This document shows, in pieces, positions 52,390-61,160 of a stretch of 64,000 bases of DNA. A program made the translations under genes and the position numbers. The DNA lies in NCBI GenBank assembly GCA_002280725.1, contig NCEM01000004.1, forward strand, positions 1 through 64,000, written 5' to 3'. The stretch's first letter is position 1; each line of letters starts with the position of its first letter. This stretch comes from Alphaproteobacteria bacterium 32-64-14. GTDB lineage: Bacteria; Pseudomonadota; Alphaproteobacteria; Caulobacterales; Hyphomonadaceae. The notes beneath the pieces are model-generated. The model worked only from the letters and a program-made list of their open reading frames with translations, ran no database searches and was not told the DNA's origin.

Positions 52390-55323
52390 ATGGCCGTCGC
52401 GGCCAGATCGCTGAAAGTGTTCATCTCTTACTCGCGAGCCGATGTCGGCTTTGCGGACCAGCTCGTGCTTGCGCTGAAGGACAAGGGCTTCCAGCCGATC
52501 CTCGATCGTCACGACATGAGCGGCGGGGAGAAATGGCGCGAGCGTCTGGGCAAGCTGATCCTTGAGGCCGACGCGGTTGCGTTCGTTCTGACAGCGACGT
52601 CTGCGGCGTCTGAAATCTGCGAATGGGAAGTGAACGAGGCCGGGCGGTTGGGTAAGCTGGTGCTGCCCGTCACGCCGGCGCCGGTCGATGGCTTTGCGCC
52701 GCCTGCGGCGCTCAAAGACCTGAACTGGATTCCATTCTACGCGGACGCGAAGATCCCGGACTCTGGCTTCTATTCCGGCCTCATCAAGCTGGTCGATGCG
52801 CTCAGCCTCGACCTCGACTGGCTGAGGCTTCAGACGCGGCTATCGGAAGGCGCGCTGGAATGGCAACGTACGCAGGCCGACGAGCGGCTGCTGCGCGGCA
52901 GCGCGCTGGCCGAGGCGCAGGCGTGGTTCGACCAGAAGGCCGGCAAGGCGCCGCTGGAGATCGTGACGCGCTTCATCGCGGCAAGCCACGATGCCGAGCA
53001 GAAGCGCGCGCTGGAGGCGCAGGCGCAGGTGGCCGAGCGCGAGGAAGCACTGAAGGCGGCCGAGGCCGCGGTTGCCGAACGACAGGCTGCGATCGACGCC
53101 AAGAAGAAAACCGACAAGCTGTTCCGCGTGCTGGCGATCTCGTCAGTGGCGGCTGGACTTGCGCTGGTGACTGCGGCGCTGGCGGGTCTCTGGTTTGCCG
53201 CGCTCAACTATGCGGAGTCGGCCGAGCGCAACGCGGCGCTGTTCGCGCGCGAGGCCAATGCGCTGACATCGAAGGGCGACAAGGTGCTCGCCATGCTGGT
53301 GGCGCTGTCGGGCGATCCGGCAGCCAACAAGGGCATCATCGAGAGATGGATGAAGCCAAAGGGATACGCGGCCGCGCGCGAAGCGCTGGCGCGGGCCTAC
53401 GCCACCAACCGGATGGTGTTCCGCGTGGCGACGGGCGAGCCTGTCACGGCCATGACGGCGCTGCCCGGCGGCAAGCAGTTCATCTCCTTCCACGAAGGCG
53501 GCAAGGCGCACATCTGGGAAATCGGCAAGCGTGAGCCTGTTGCAGAGTTCGGCCTTCCAGCGGACGCAGTGGATCAGGCGATGCTGACGCCGGACGGCAA
53601 GGGCATCGTGCTGGTGTGGAAAAAGCCGAACCCGTACGGCAACGCGCCAAGGCCGTTGCCGCGTGTGTTGAACCTTGCCGACCACACGCTCGGCCTGACG
53701 CTGGGCGAACAACCATCCCAAGCTGTCACGATCGATGCTGAGAGCAACTCGGTGTTCCTGTCCTACGGTGTTTCGTCGATCGAGCAGCGCAGCCTCGATA
53801 CCGGCGCCAGCATGGGGGTGTGGACGGTGCAGAGAGGCAACACGCTCAGCACGGCTGTCTGGGCCGGTCTCTTCGGGCGCGTCCTTACTGTGGTCGATTC
53901 CGACGGCGGCGTTCTGACATGGCTGGACCAGACCACCACGCAAAACGAGATGAATCTCGACAACATCGATGTGCATAGTGCTGTGCTGATGGATGGCATG
54001 CTGGTGATCGGCGGCGAGAACGGGCGGGTATACGGTTTTTCCGGCGATGACGCGGGCGACTATCAGGTGTTCACCCAGGAAGATCCGGTCGCGAAGCTTG
54101 TGGCGGGCCCCGGCTCGTCCATGATCATGATTGCGGATTCCGGACAGGCGGCGGTGTTCCGCGGCAACGCCATGCAGCCGACGCGCGAGTTCGGGTCTGC
54201 CGCCAACATCAGCGCGGCGGCCTTTCTCGCAGGCGACGAAATGGCGGCAACGGGAACGACAACGGGCGAGGTCATCGTATGGTCACTGGCCCGGTCCTAC
54301 GAGCAGCTCTACCCAATTGGCCCGGCAACGCAGGAGGTCTCGCTTTGGAATGCCCAGTTATCGGCCGACGGCCGCATGGCTGCGCTGAAGCTGGCGGGAA
54401 CGGGGGGTGACGCACTCTGGCGGGCAGGCGAGACCGAGGCGGACACGCGGCTCAATGCGTCGGCAATATCGGCGGATGGCGCGCTGATCGTGCGTGAAGC
54501 CGGCATCCCTGCGAGCGAGTCGAGCCCGTGGGGCAGCGGTTTCCGGCGCGAGCTCGTACAGGTCGCGGACGGCAAGGTGCTGCACACGTTCGATCCGGCG
54601 GAGTATGGCTTCCTCGGCTTTCTGCCGAGCGGACACTTCGCTCTGATGAAGATCGATGGCCTGGAGTTGTCCGTGTGGGCCCTGGGCGGCAAGGAGCCGA
54701 TCCGGATCATGCCGATGATGTCCAGCAACGCGGTCGGCATGGACTCAACGCCGGATGGACGGCTGATGGCGTTTGCGTCGAGTACGGAAGTGCTGGTGTT
54801 CGAGGCTGGCAAGGACGAACCCATCCAGCGCGTCCCCATCACGGGCGGCGCCGTGATCGCATTCCATCCCGATGGAAAGCGGCTGGCGATCGCCGACAAT
54901 GATAACCGGCTGACGCTTTGGCAGATCGGCTCGCCCGACCCTGCCGAGCAATTTGCCGGGCACTCGGACACCATTGCAGCCATCGCGTTCAACAAGGATG
55001 GGTCGCTGATGGCGACGGGCGCCATGCGTGGAGAGGCAAACCTGTGGCGCCTCGGTCAGCCCGAACCGATCCAGTTCTTCGATCCCGGCGCTGATGTGCA
55101 CGATCTTGTCTTCGATCCCGACGGGCGCAGCGTGATCATGGCGACCGAGAGCGGGATCTCGCGCTGGCCGATCGAAGAGGTTGCAAGCGCGGACGCCGAA
55201 ACGCAGGTGAGGCTCGCCTGCCAGCGGCTGGCCGAGCTCGACGTTTACGGCTTCTCGAAAGCTGACGTGCTGGCGCTGCCGATCCTGCGGGGCCTGCCGC
55301 TAAATCCCTGTCAGACGCCTTAG
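52390..55323 (+). CDS. Membrane-tethered TIR protein with WD40-like propeller
   Basis: The start is set at ATG 52390 (AGGGG site), giving 977 residues; the frame extends back to 52174 but overlaps the previous gene. The TIR domain covers about 7-140 (LKVFISYSRADVGFADQLVLALKDKGF), with Glu80 in CEWEVNEAG as candidate catalytic residue. Next come a helical linker, an Ala/Glu-rich coiled coil (about 200-240) and one membrane helix (245-270). The rest (about 320-960) is a WD40-like beta-propeller, clearest near the end (AIAFNKDGSLMATGAMRGEANLWRLG). The architecture resembles TIR-WD40 signalling or conflict proteins. It lies 85 bp after the first TIR gene. Confidence 0.87.
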   Translation: MAVAARSLKVFISYSRADVGFADQLVLALKDKGFQPILDRHDMSGGEKWRERLGKLILEADAVAFVLTATSAASEICEWEVNEAGRLGKLVLPVTPAPVDGFAPPAALKDLNWIPFYADAKIPDSGFYSGLIKLVDALSLDLDWLRLQTRLSEGALEWQRTQADERLLRGSALAEAQAWFDQKAGKAPLEIVTRFIAASHDAEQKRALEAQAQVAEREEALKAAEAAVAERQAAIDAKKKTDKLFRVLAISSVAAGLALVTAALAGLWFAALNYAESAERNAALFAREANALTSKGDKVLAMLVALSGDPAANKGIIERWMKPKGYAAAREALARAYATNRMVFRVATGEPVTAMTALPGGKQFISFHEGGKAHIWEIGKREPVAEFGLPADAVDQAMLTPDGKGIVLVWKKPNPYGNAPRPLPRVLNLADHTLGLTLGEQPSQAVTIDAESNSVFLSYGVSSIEQRSLDTGASMGVWTVQRGNTLSTAVWAGLFGRVLTVVDSDGGVLTWLDQTTTQNEMNLDNIDVHSAVLMDGMLVIGGENGRVYGFSGDDAGDYQVFTQEDPVAKLVAGPGSSMIMIADSGQAAVFRGNAMQPTREFGSAANISAAAFLAGDEMAATGTTTGEVIVWSLARSYEQLYPIGPATQEVSLWNAQLSADGRMAALKLAGTGGDALWRAGETEADTRLNASAISADGALIVREAGIPASESSPWGSGFRRELVQVADGKVLHTFDPAEYGFLGFLPSGHFALMKIDGLELSVWALGGKEPIRIMPMMSSNAVGMDSTPDGRLMAFASSTEVLVFEAGKDEPIQRVPITGGAVIAFHPDGKRLAIADNDNRLTLWQIGSPDPAEQFAGHSDTIAAIAFNKDGSLMATGAMRGEANLWRLGQPEPIQFFDPGADVHDLVFDPDGRSVIMATESGISRWPIEEVASADAETQVRLACQRLAELDVYGFSKADVLALPILRGLPLNPCQTP

Positions 55324-55325
55324 GC

Positions 55326-56399
55326 TTACTGCAGTTCCCGCAAGCGCTTCATCACTTCGGGCGGTATGCCTTGCGGCGGGCCGAGCAGAGGAGCGCTCAT
55401 CTCCAGGCCGCCCATACCCATCATCGGGCCGCCATTCAGCAGATCGCCTGAGAAGGCGGCCGCGAGGAGGCGCGATTTGGTGCCGGACGGCAAGCGATCG
55501 AGCTTGGCGATGACAGTCCGGCCGATCTGGCAGAAGTCGATATTCTCGGCGACGGCTTGCTGCATCTGTTCCGGCGTGCCGCTGGATGTCCACATCGCAT
55601 TCTGGACGAGGTTCATCATCTGTGGATCGGTGATGATCGAGAAGAAGACGGACTGCAGGGCGTTGCTGTCGTCGGCATTCAGCGTCGTGACCGGTGCGGG
55701 CGCCTTGCGGCCGCGCGCGGCGAATTCGACGAAAGCGGCGTTGGCGCGCATGCTGGTCTTGTAGGCGTCGCTGCCATAGCCGGTGAGCGAGGCAAGTGAC
55801 ATCGGGTCGGCAACCAGCTTCTGCAACGCATCGAGTTTGCAGGAACCGAGTTCTTTGTTCATGACTGCGAGGCCCTCAGAAGCGATGTCGAGCATCTCGT
55901 CGAAACCTTCGACGCCGGTGCGGCCGAAGTATTCGAGATTGTCGCTGCCGAAATCCAGGCTCCACGCATTGACGGTAATAACAAGGCCATCGCGGTCGGC
56001 GCCGGTGCTGGCAGCGTTCGTCAGGTCGCCGAGGAGCTGCTGATAGGATTGCGAGAAGTGCTGTTCGAGCGAGGCCATGAAGGCGCGGCCACGCTCGTCC
56101 GGGAAGGCCTCGGTGGCGAGGGCGGCCTTGATCTGGTCCGGTCCGAGGCCGGTGACAATCTCGGAGATGGGGCGCATGCCGCTTCCGAACATGCCAAACA
56201 GGGATGGCGCAGCGATTGCGCCGCTCGCCGAAAGGATGACGACACCTGCTGCGAGGCCGATGAAGCCCTTGTCGAGTCCGCCATGATTGCTGACGCGCGT
56301 GCGGACGGAGATGACGCCGTCGGATTCCTGGGATTGCTGGACCTGCGCCGGAGCCTGCGCGGGTCGCGGGTCGCCTGCGCTGCGTTTTCCAAAGCTCAT
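55326..56399 (-). CDS. Single-pass membrane protein of unknown function next to the TIR genes
   Basis: The 357-residue protein has a polar N-terminus (1-44), one hydrophobic helix (about 45-65) and a long helical C-terminal part. A Gly/Met/Pro-rich tail (about 320-350) ends in VMKRLRELQ. No enzyme motif is visible; Cys residues at about 187 and 281 could pair. It converges on the TIR-WD40 gene with two bases between stops. I do not recognise the family, and a link to the TIR pair is only positional. Confidence 0.75.
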   Translation of the reverse strand: MSFGKRSAGDPRPAQAPAQVQQSQESDGVISVRTRVSNHGGLDKGFIGLAAGVVILSASGAIAAPSLFGMFGSGMRPISEIVTGLGPDQIKAALATEAFPDERGRAFMASLEQHFSQSYQQLLGDLTNAASTGADRDGLVITVNAWSLDFGSDNLEYFGRTGVEGFDEMLDIASEGLAVMNKELGSCKLDALQKLVADPMSLASLTGYGSDAYKTSMRANAAFVEFAARGRKAPAPVTTLNADDSNALQSVFFSIITDPQMMNLVQNAMWTSSGTPEQMQQAVAENIDFCQIGRTVIAKLDRLPSGTKSRLLAAAFSGDLLNGGPMMGMGGLEMSAPLLGPPQGIPPEVMKRLRELQ

Positions 56400-56589
56400 G
56401 ATCGTTCCCCCGACGCAGTATCGGGGAGGAGAATGCCGCGATGATGTTGAAGGCCGGTTAGCCCGATTAGTTGAAATTCAAACGATCAGGCCGTGTTGGG
56501 CTTATTCCCTTGCGTGCTTCAGGTCTTTTCTGCGTGGAACGCCGGCCACGCTTCGCCGTTCAGGAGTGAACCCCATACGGAGAGCACGC

Positions 56590-57084
56590 ATGACGACCAA
56601 TGCCGATATCGAAGCCAAGTTCTGGAAAGCCCTGAAGTCCGATCGCACTGCGATGCTCGGTCTTGTCGGCGTGAACGACGGCCACGCGCGCCCGATGACG
56701 GCCCAGGTGGACGGCGAGGATGCGCGTCGGGGGCCGATCTATTTCTTCACGTCGAAGGACACCGAGCTTGTGCACGCGATGAGCAAGTCGCACCGGGCGA
56801 TGCTGCACTTTGCGGCGAAGGGCCATGACCTGTTCGCGAGCGTTGAAGGCGTGCTGACGCAGCATAACGACGCCGCGACGATCGAGCGGCTGTGGAATCC
56901 GCTCGTCGCGGCGTGGTATGAGGGCGGCAAGACCGATCCGAAATTGCAGCTGCTGCGCCTCGATGGCGAAGCCGCGCAAATCTGGTTGAACGAGAACAGC
57001 CTGATCGCCGGCATCAAGATGATGCTGGGGAGCGATCCCAAGAAGGACCACAAGGACAAGGTCGCCGAGGTGAGGCTCAACTAG
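56590..57084 (+). CDS. Pyridoxamine 5'-phosphate oxidase-like general stress protein
   Basis: This protein of 164 residues starts at the ATG at 56590. It has the split-barrel FMN-binding fold of general stress protein 26: AKFWKALKSDRTAMLGLVG, RPMTAQVDG, GPIYFFTSKDTELV and LWNPLVAAWYEGGKTDPKLQLLRLDGEAAQIWL. Such proteins bind flavin, but their substrate is usually unknown; they are not true PNPOx. It overlaps the convergent MAPEG gene by four bases. Confidence 0.9.
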   Translation: MTTNADIEAKFWKALKSDRTAMLGLVGVNDGHARPMTAQVDGEDARRGPIYFFTSKDTELVHAMSKSHRAMLHFAAKGHDLFASVEGVLTQHNDAATIERLWNPLVAAWYEGGKTDPKLQLLRLDGEAAQIWLNENSLIAGIKMMLGSDPKKDHKDKVAEVRLN

Positions 57085-57491
57085 CCAAGAGCAGCGGGCG
57101 TGCTGAAGATCGCGACCAACACGGTGATGAGGCCTGCGAGGCCGACAACGAAGGCCAACCCGCGAACGTAAGGAACGCCGAACGCATAAAGAGGCAGGTA
57201 GGCGACGCGCGACCAGAAATAGAGCTGGGCGCCCAACGCCGCCAGCCCCGCGTCTGCGCCGGCGATGTGGGCGATCAGGACCGCGCCGATCATCGGCGGC
57301 AGGGTTTCGTAAAGGTTGGCCTGCGCCCGCGCGAGGCGGCCAGCCACCAGACCGGGGTCGCCCATATCTGCGTCGCGGGCGCTTGCATTCCACTTCATGC
57401 CGAACTTTGCGGTCCGTGCGCCTGCGGGGGCGAAGATGTAGACGATGGCCAGCGCCAGCGTTGCGGCAAGCCAGAAAAGCGCAGGCGTCAT
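57081..57491 (-). CDS. MAPEG-family membrane protein
   Basis: A 136-residue protein with four helices, matching the MAPEG family (membrane-associated proteins in eicosanoid and glutathione metabolism). The diagnostic segments are GRLARAQANLYETLPPMIGAVLIAHIAG and AQLYFWSRVAYLPLYAFGVPYVRGLAFVVG. Bacterial members may have glutathione transferase or peroxidase activity. It sits nine bases after the flavin oxidoreductase gene on the same strand, so they are co-transcribed. Confidence 0.92.
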   Translation of the reverse strand: MTPALFWLAATLALAIVYIFAPAGARTAKFGMKWNASARDADMGDPGLVAGRLARAQANLYETLPPMIGAVLIAHIAGADAGLAALGAQLYFWSRVAYLPLYAFGVPYVRGLAFVVGLAGLITVLVAIFSTPAALG

Positions 57492-57500
57492 CGGTCTACC

Positions 57501-58613
57501 TCAATAATAGGTCTTGATCGCCGCTCCATCGTAATCGCGCAGTTCGGAGAAACGCCCCGCCTTCACCTTCACCGCCCATTCCGGATCCTGCAAGAGGGCG
57601 CGGCCGACGGCGACGAGATCGAACTCGCCGCGATCGAGGCGTTCGATCGTCTCGTCGAGCTTGCCGGCGGCTGAGCCTTCACCGCGGAAGGATCCGGTGA
57701 ATTCCGATGACAGCCCGACGGAGCCGACGCTGATGGTGGGGATGCCGGTGAGCTTCTTGACCCAGCCGGCGAAGTTGAGGCCGTTGGGGCCGTCGATGTC
57801 AGGGAATTCCGGTTCGAGGATGCGGCGCTGGGAGCAGTGGATCGCATCGACGCCGGCGTCGACGAGGACGCGGGCCCAGGCCTCGAGCTCTTTCGGATTG
57901 GTGGCGATCTTGGCGTTGTAGTCGACCGACTTCCACTGCGAGATGCGGATGATCATCGGCAGGTCGCCGATGGCGGCGCGGCAGCGCGTGATGACTTCGC
58001 GGGCGAACTCGGCGCGCTGTTTGATCGAGGCGCCGCCGAAGCGGTCGGTGCGGTGGTTGGTGACGGGCCAGAAGAACTCGTCGATCAGGTAGGCGTGGGC
58101 TCCGTGAAGCTCGATGCAGTCGAAGCCGAGGCGCTTGGCGTCGGCGGCGGCGTCGGCATAGGCCTGCGCCATGTCGAGGACTTCGGCTTCTGAGGGCTCC
58201 TCGCCGATCTTCTTGCCGGTGAGCGTGATGCCCGAGGGACCATCCGATGGCGCATCGGGGAAGTGGCCGGTGCCGGGTTTGCGGCTCATGCCGAGGTGCC
58301 AGATCTGGGGAGCCATCTTGCCGCCAACGGCGTGGACGCCGTCGATCGTGCGCTTCCAGGCGGCCAGCGCTTCCTCGCCCCAGAACAGCGGATAGGCAGC
58401 ATTGTCGGCTGCGCCCTTGCGGCGGATCAGCGTGCCTTCGGAAATGATGAGGCCGACATCTGCGGCGGCGCGGCGGCGATAGTAGGCGGCGTTTTCCGGC
58501 GTGGGAGTGCCGCCGGGGGATTGCCCGCGCGTCATGGGGGCCATGGCGATCCGGTTCTTGAGCTCCATGCCGCGAAGCTTGAACGGGCGGAAAAGCGGTG
58601 AGACGTCGGTCAT
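57501..58613 (-). CDS. Old Yellow Enzyme-type NADH:flavin oxidoreductase
   Basis: This TIM-barrel FMN enzyme has 370 residues. Motifs include LFRPFKLRGMELKNRIAMAPMTR, IWHLGMSRKPG, FDCIELHGAHAYLIDEFFWP, NHRTDRFGG and the FMN-phosphate loop FDLVAVGRALLQDPEW. The family reduces activated C=C bonds (enoates, nitro compounds). The usual catalytic Tyr after HGAHAYL is in place; the substrate-binding pair is His-Ala-His in HGAH. Co-transcribed with the MAPEG gene, which hints at detoxification of electrophiles. Confidence 0.92.
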   Translation of the reverse strand: MTDVSPLFRPFKLRGMELKNRIAMAPMTRGQSPGGTPTPENAAYYRRRAAADVGLIISEGTLIRRKGAADNAAYPLFWGEEALAAWKRTIDGVHAVGGKMAPQIWHLGMSRKPGTGHFPDAPSDGPSGITLTGKKIGEEPSEAEVLDMAQAYADAAADAKRLGFDCIELHGAHAYLIDEFFWPVTNHRTDRFGGASIKQRAEFAREVITRCRAAIGDLPMIIRISQWKSVDYNAKIATNPKELEAWARVLVDAGVDAIHCSQRRILEPEFPDIDGPNGLNFAGWVKKLTGIPTISVGSVGLSSEFTGSFRGEGSAAGKLDETIERLDRGEFDLVAVGRALLQDPEWAVKVKAGRFSELRDYDGAAIKTYY

Positions 58614-58813
58614 AAGTGAGCCCCGGGCGTGAATGAGCGCTCACATGTCGGTTGTTGCACGCGCAACGTCAATGCAGCGGGGCTCGGGAGACGGTTGAGG
58701 CGAATTGGCGCGGGGGCGCGCTCTCGCTGGCTGGGGCCGCGAGGCGAGGTGGGGTTGGGTGCGCTGGCTGGTTAGGCGGGCGCTGAGGGGCTCACATCTG
58801 GAATGGTGAGCAC

Positions 58814-58900
58814 GGCCTCGTCCTTCGACAGGCTCAGGATGAGGCCTTTCCTGTCGCTGGTGAGGGAGCGCCTCATCCTGAGCCTGTCGAAGGACGAGGC
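58814..58900. repeat. Perfect 31-bp inverted repeat
   Basis: Two exact 31-bp arms (58814-58844 and 58870-58900) flank a 25-bp spacer. The arm core, CTTCGACAGGCTCAGGATGA, is the dispersed palindromic repeat type I associate with alphaproteobacterial genomes such as Sphingomonadales and Caulobacterales. It would form a long hairpin in RNA or single-stranded DNA. There is no transposase nearby. Confidence 0.92.
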
Positions 58901-59037
58901 GCGGGATTGGGGCGAGCGCGGCTGTCGCGCGAGGGTATGAGCCACATCAACGGTGTCATGCTCGGCCTTGTGCCGGGCATCTTGGTGGGTGGCTTCGCGG
59001 GGTTCGTTTGCGAGTCCCCGCGGGTGTTCCAACAGAG

Positions 59038-59060
59038 ATTCTCGGGACAAGCCCGAGAAT
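59038..59060. repeat. Short palindromic repeat (REP-like)
   Basis: ATTCTCGGG and CCCGAGAAT form a perfect 9-bp stem with a 5-nt loop. The flanks (ACAGAG before, GACTCG after) have the look of a second dispersed intergenic repeat family. It lies 137 bp from the larger inverted repeat. Confidence 0.75.
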
Positions 59061-59475
59061 GACTCGCTGGAAGAGTCTGCTTCCTGTTTTTGAGTGTCGG
59101 GCTTTGCCTGGGGCAGAGCTTGCGGAGCGGGGCTCGTGTGCCAATCACGAGTTTCGCTACGCCTGCGCATTCCGAGCATTGCGGCGACGCCAAGCACCAG
59201 CTCGGCGATCACGCACAGCAGCGCCGTCAGCGAGAGCTGACTAAGCGAGGGGCTTGCAAGGCCATATGCGGGAGATCGCGCCGGTGTCATGGCTGGGAGA
59301 ATACGCCGGGTGGAGGCGCCCGGGGAAAACTCGTGGTGCAGAATTTTTGTGTTTCACACAAATCCGGAGGCGAGTGCCTTGAGATCGTGAGTGAAGATTT
59401 TTCTGTTTCCGACAGCGACGGAGTCGCGAAGATGCCGGGCAGGCGCCTGGCGGTCCAGAGGTTCGGCGTGTCGTC

Positions 59476-59595
59476 TCAGACGTGCAGGAGCGAGAATACG
59501 AAGTTGGTGACGATGGGCGCGGCAAGCACCACAGCGATCATCAGAAACGTCACGCCGGCGGGAAGATTCTCAGTCGCGTCGTGTGATGGGCGCAT
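59476..59595 (-). CDS. 39-residue single-helix membrane protein
   Basis: The frame ATG 59595 to TGA 59476 encodes a peptide with a polar start (MRPSHDATENLPAG) and one strong membrane helix (VTFLMIAVVLAAPIVTNFVF). GGAG lies 11 bases before the ATG. Composition and position between non-coding stretches favour a real small gene over chance. No family is known to me. Confidence 0.5.
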   Translation of the reverse strand: MRPSHDATENLPAGVTFLMIAVVLAAPIVTNFVFSLLHV

Positions 59596-59646
59596 GATAG
59601 GACATGCTCCATGTAAATCGGGCGCCACCCTGCAGGACCAAGGCTG

Positions 59647-60330
59647 ATGCGATCATTCGACAAGATTGAGGCAATGGCGGGAAAACATCATGGCGGACCC
59701 AAAGGGCTCGTCAGCAAGCTGGGCGCGTGGGAGGTCGACACCAACCTCGCCGGCAAGAAGGACGCGCAGCTTCTCAGCGGCATGGCCAAGGCGGTGTTTT
59801 CATCCGGATTTTCCTGGCAGGTGATCGAGAAGAAGTGGCCGGGGTTCGAACTGGCGTTCGACAAATTCGATCCGATAAAGGTCGCCGCTTACGGCGAGGA
59901 CAAGATCGACGCCTTGCTCAAGGATGTGCGGATCGTCCGGAATGGGGCGAAGATCATGGCGGCGATCGAGAATGCGCGTTTCGTTGTTGCAACCGCGAAG
60001 GCGCACGGGTCGTTCGCGAAGTTTCTCGCCAACTGGCCGCTGACCGACCAGATCGGCCTGCTGGAGCATCTGAAGAAGAACGCCTCGCGCATGGGCGGCG
60101 CGACGGGGCAGTACTTCCTGCGCTTTGAAGGGTGGGATGGCTTCATTCTTTCCGGAGACGTCGTGAAGGCGCTGATCCGCGAGGGCGTGGTGACCAAGGA
60201 GCCGACGTCGAAGAAGGATCTGGCGGCGACGCAGGCGGCGTTCAACACCTGGCGCGGGCAGACCAAGCGGCCGATGCGCGAGATCAGCCGCATCCTCGCG
60301 CTGAGCGTCGGGCCGAGCGGGCCGGTGTGA
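59647..60330 (+). CDS. Tag-like DNA-3-methyladenine glycosylase I family protein
   Basis: This 227-residue protein has the helical core of the Tag family: LLSGMAKAVFSSGFSWQVIEKKWPGFELAFDKFDPIKVAAYGEDKIDALLKDVRIVRNGAKIMAAIENA, with FSWQVI and RNGAKI recognisable. Tag excises 3-methyladenine from DNA. The N-terminal Cys/Trp and the zinc ligands of classical Tag are not evident, so it is a divergent member and activity may differ. The basic C-terminal part is longer than in Tag. Confidence 0.82.
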   Translation: MRSFDKIEAMAGKHHGGPKGLVSKLGAWEVDTNLAGKKDAQLLSGMAKAVFSSGFSWQVIEKKWPGFELAFDKFDPIKVAAYGEDKIDALLKDVRIVRNGAKIMAAIENARFVVATAKAHGSFAKFLANWPLTDQIGLLEHLKKNASRMGGATGQYFLRFEGWDGFILSGDVVKALIREGVVTKEPTSKKDLAATQAAFNTWRGQTKRPMREISRILALSVGPSGPV

Positions 60331-60404
60331 TTGGGTGCATGCTGACATGTTCTGACGCGGGTCGCGCTTAAGCTGCGCGCGTATCAATTTCGGGGGAAGC
60401 CGCG

Positions 60405-60866
60405 ATGGCTGGATTGCCTTTGGTGGGCGGATGCATGTGCGGAGCGCTGCGCTATGAGGTGAGTGCGCCGCCGCTGATGGTCTACAATTGCCATTGCACG
60501 AACTGCCAGAAGATCGGTGGCGCGGCGTTTCACACGGCGGCGACCGTGATGGAAGCGAGCCTGCGCTTCACAGCGAGCGAGCCTGCCCGTGTTGAGTGGG
60601 TGGCGGATAGCGGTGCGATCCGGGTCGGCTTGTTCTGCGGCGCATGCGGGACGCGGATCGCCAATGGTGGCGCGCCATCGAATGGCATTCTCAGCCTGCG
60701 GACTGGCACGCTGGACGATACGAGCTGGGTGCAGCCTGTGGGCGACACTTTCACGGCCAGCGCGCAGCCGTGGGTGACGTTTGTCGATGGCGGGTTGAGG
60801 TCTGAACGGGCGCCGGAAAGCTATGCGCCATTCATGGCGGCGTTCAAGGCGCAGGGACGGTTCTAG
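60405..60866 (+). CDS. GFA-family (glutathione-dependent formaldehyde-activating-like) protein
   Basis: This 153-residue zinc protein shows the GFA Cys pattern: GGCMCGALRYEV, YNCHCTNCQKIGGAAF and FCGACGTRIANGG, giving seven Cys for two zinc sites. Family members include CENP-V and enzymes proposed to act on S-hydroxymethylglutathione, but most have unknown substrates. It follows the Tag-like gene by 74 bp on the same strand, so the two may form an operon. Confidence 0.9.
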   Translation: MAGLPLVGGCMCGALRYEVSAPPLMVYNCHCTNCQKIGGAAFHTAATVMEASLRFTASEPARVEWVADSGAIRVGLFCGACGTRIANGGAPSNGILSLRTGTLDDTSWVQPVGDTFTASAQPWVTFVDGGLRSERAPESYAPFMAAFKAQGRF

Positions 60867-60879
60867 GCGAGGGGCGGTT

Positions 60880-61071
60880 CTAGTCTTTCGACTCGTCGCG
60901 TTCGCGCCTGGCGCCATCCAGCTTTTTGACTTCGGCTGACTTCGTTTTTTCGTCGCGCGACTTCTCGCCCTTCGTGCGGCCGAACAGGATTCGCTTGGCG
61001 CCGGCCTCCTGCTCGCGCTCGTCGCGTTCGCGCTTCTTGCGAAACTGCTTGAGGTTGACGATGTCGGCCAT
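60880..61071 (-). CDS. DUF4169 family small protein
   Basis: A 63-residue, highly charged protein matching DUF4169: MADIVNLKQFRKKRERDERE at the start, then AKRILFGRTKGEK. It is short, cytosolic and probably a helix plus a disordered tail. Function unknown. It converges on the GFA gene. Confidence 0.85.
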   Translation of the reverse strand: MADIVNLKQFRKKRERDEREQEAGAKRILFGRTKGEKSRDEKTKSAEVKKLDGARRERDESKD

Positions 61072-61160
61072 GACTCAACTATCCGTTCGGCGCACTCAGG
61101 CTGGGCGAAGCGGCAGGGTTGCCCAATATGACGGTGGGATCAACCCGTGTCGGGGGCCGG

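Larger units (their letters stand above)
58614..59475. other. 862-bp spacer with repeats and a doubtful reading frame
   Basis: This stretch holds two dispersed-type inverted repeats (listed separately) and no secure gene. A minus-strand frame at 58772-59290 (172 residues) starts with a plausible membrane helix (LTALLCVIAELVLGVAAMLGM). However, its C-terminal half is the translation of the repeats, so it is either a small membrane protein fused to repeat sequence or not a gene. Confidence 0.55.

Noticed and set aside
58772..59290. A 172-residue membrane protein in the repeat spacer
   Set aside because: Only the first about 45 residues look protein-like; the rest is translated repeat DNA. Kept only as a possibility in the spacer entry.
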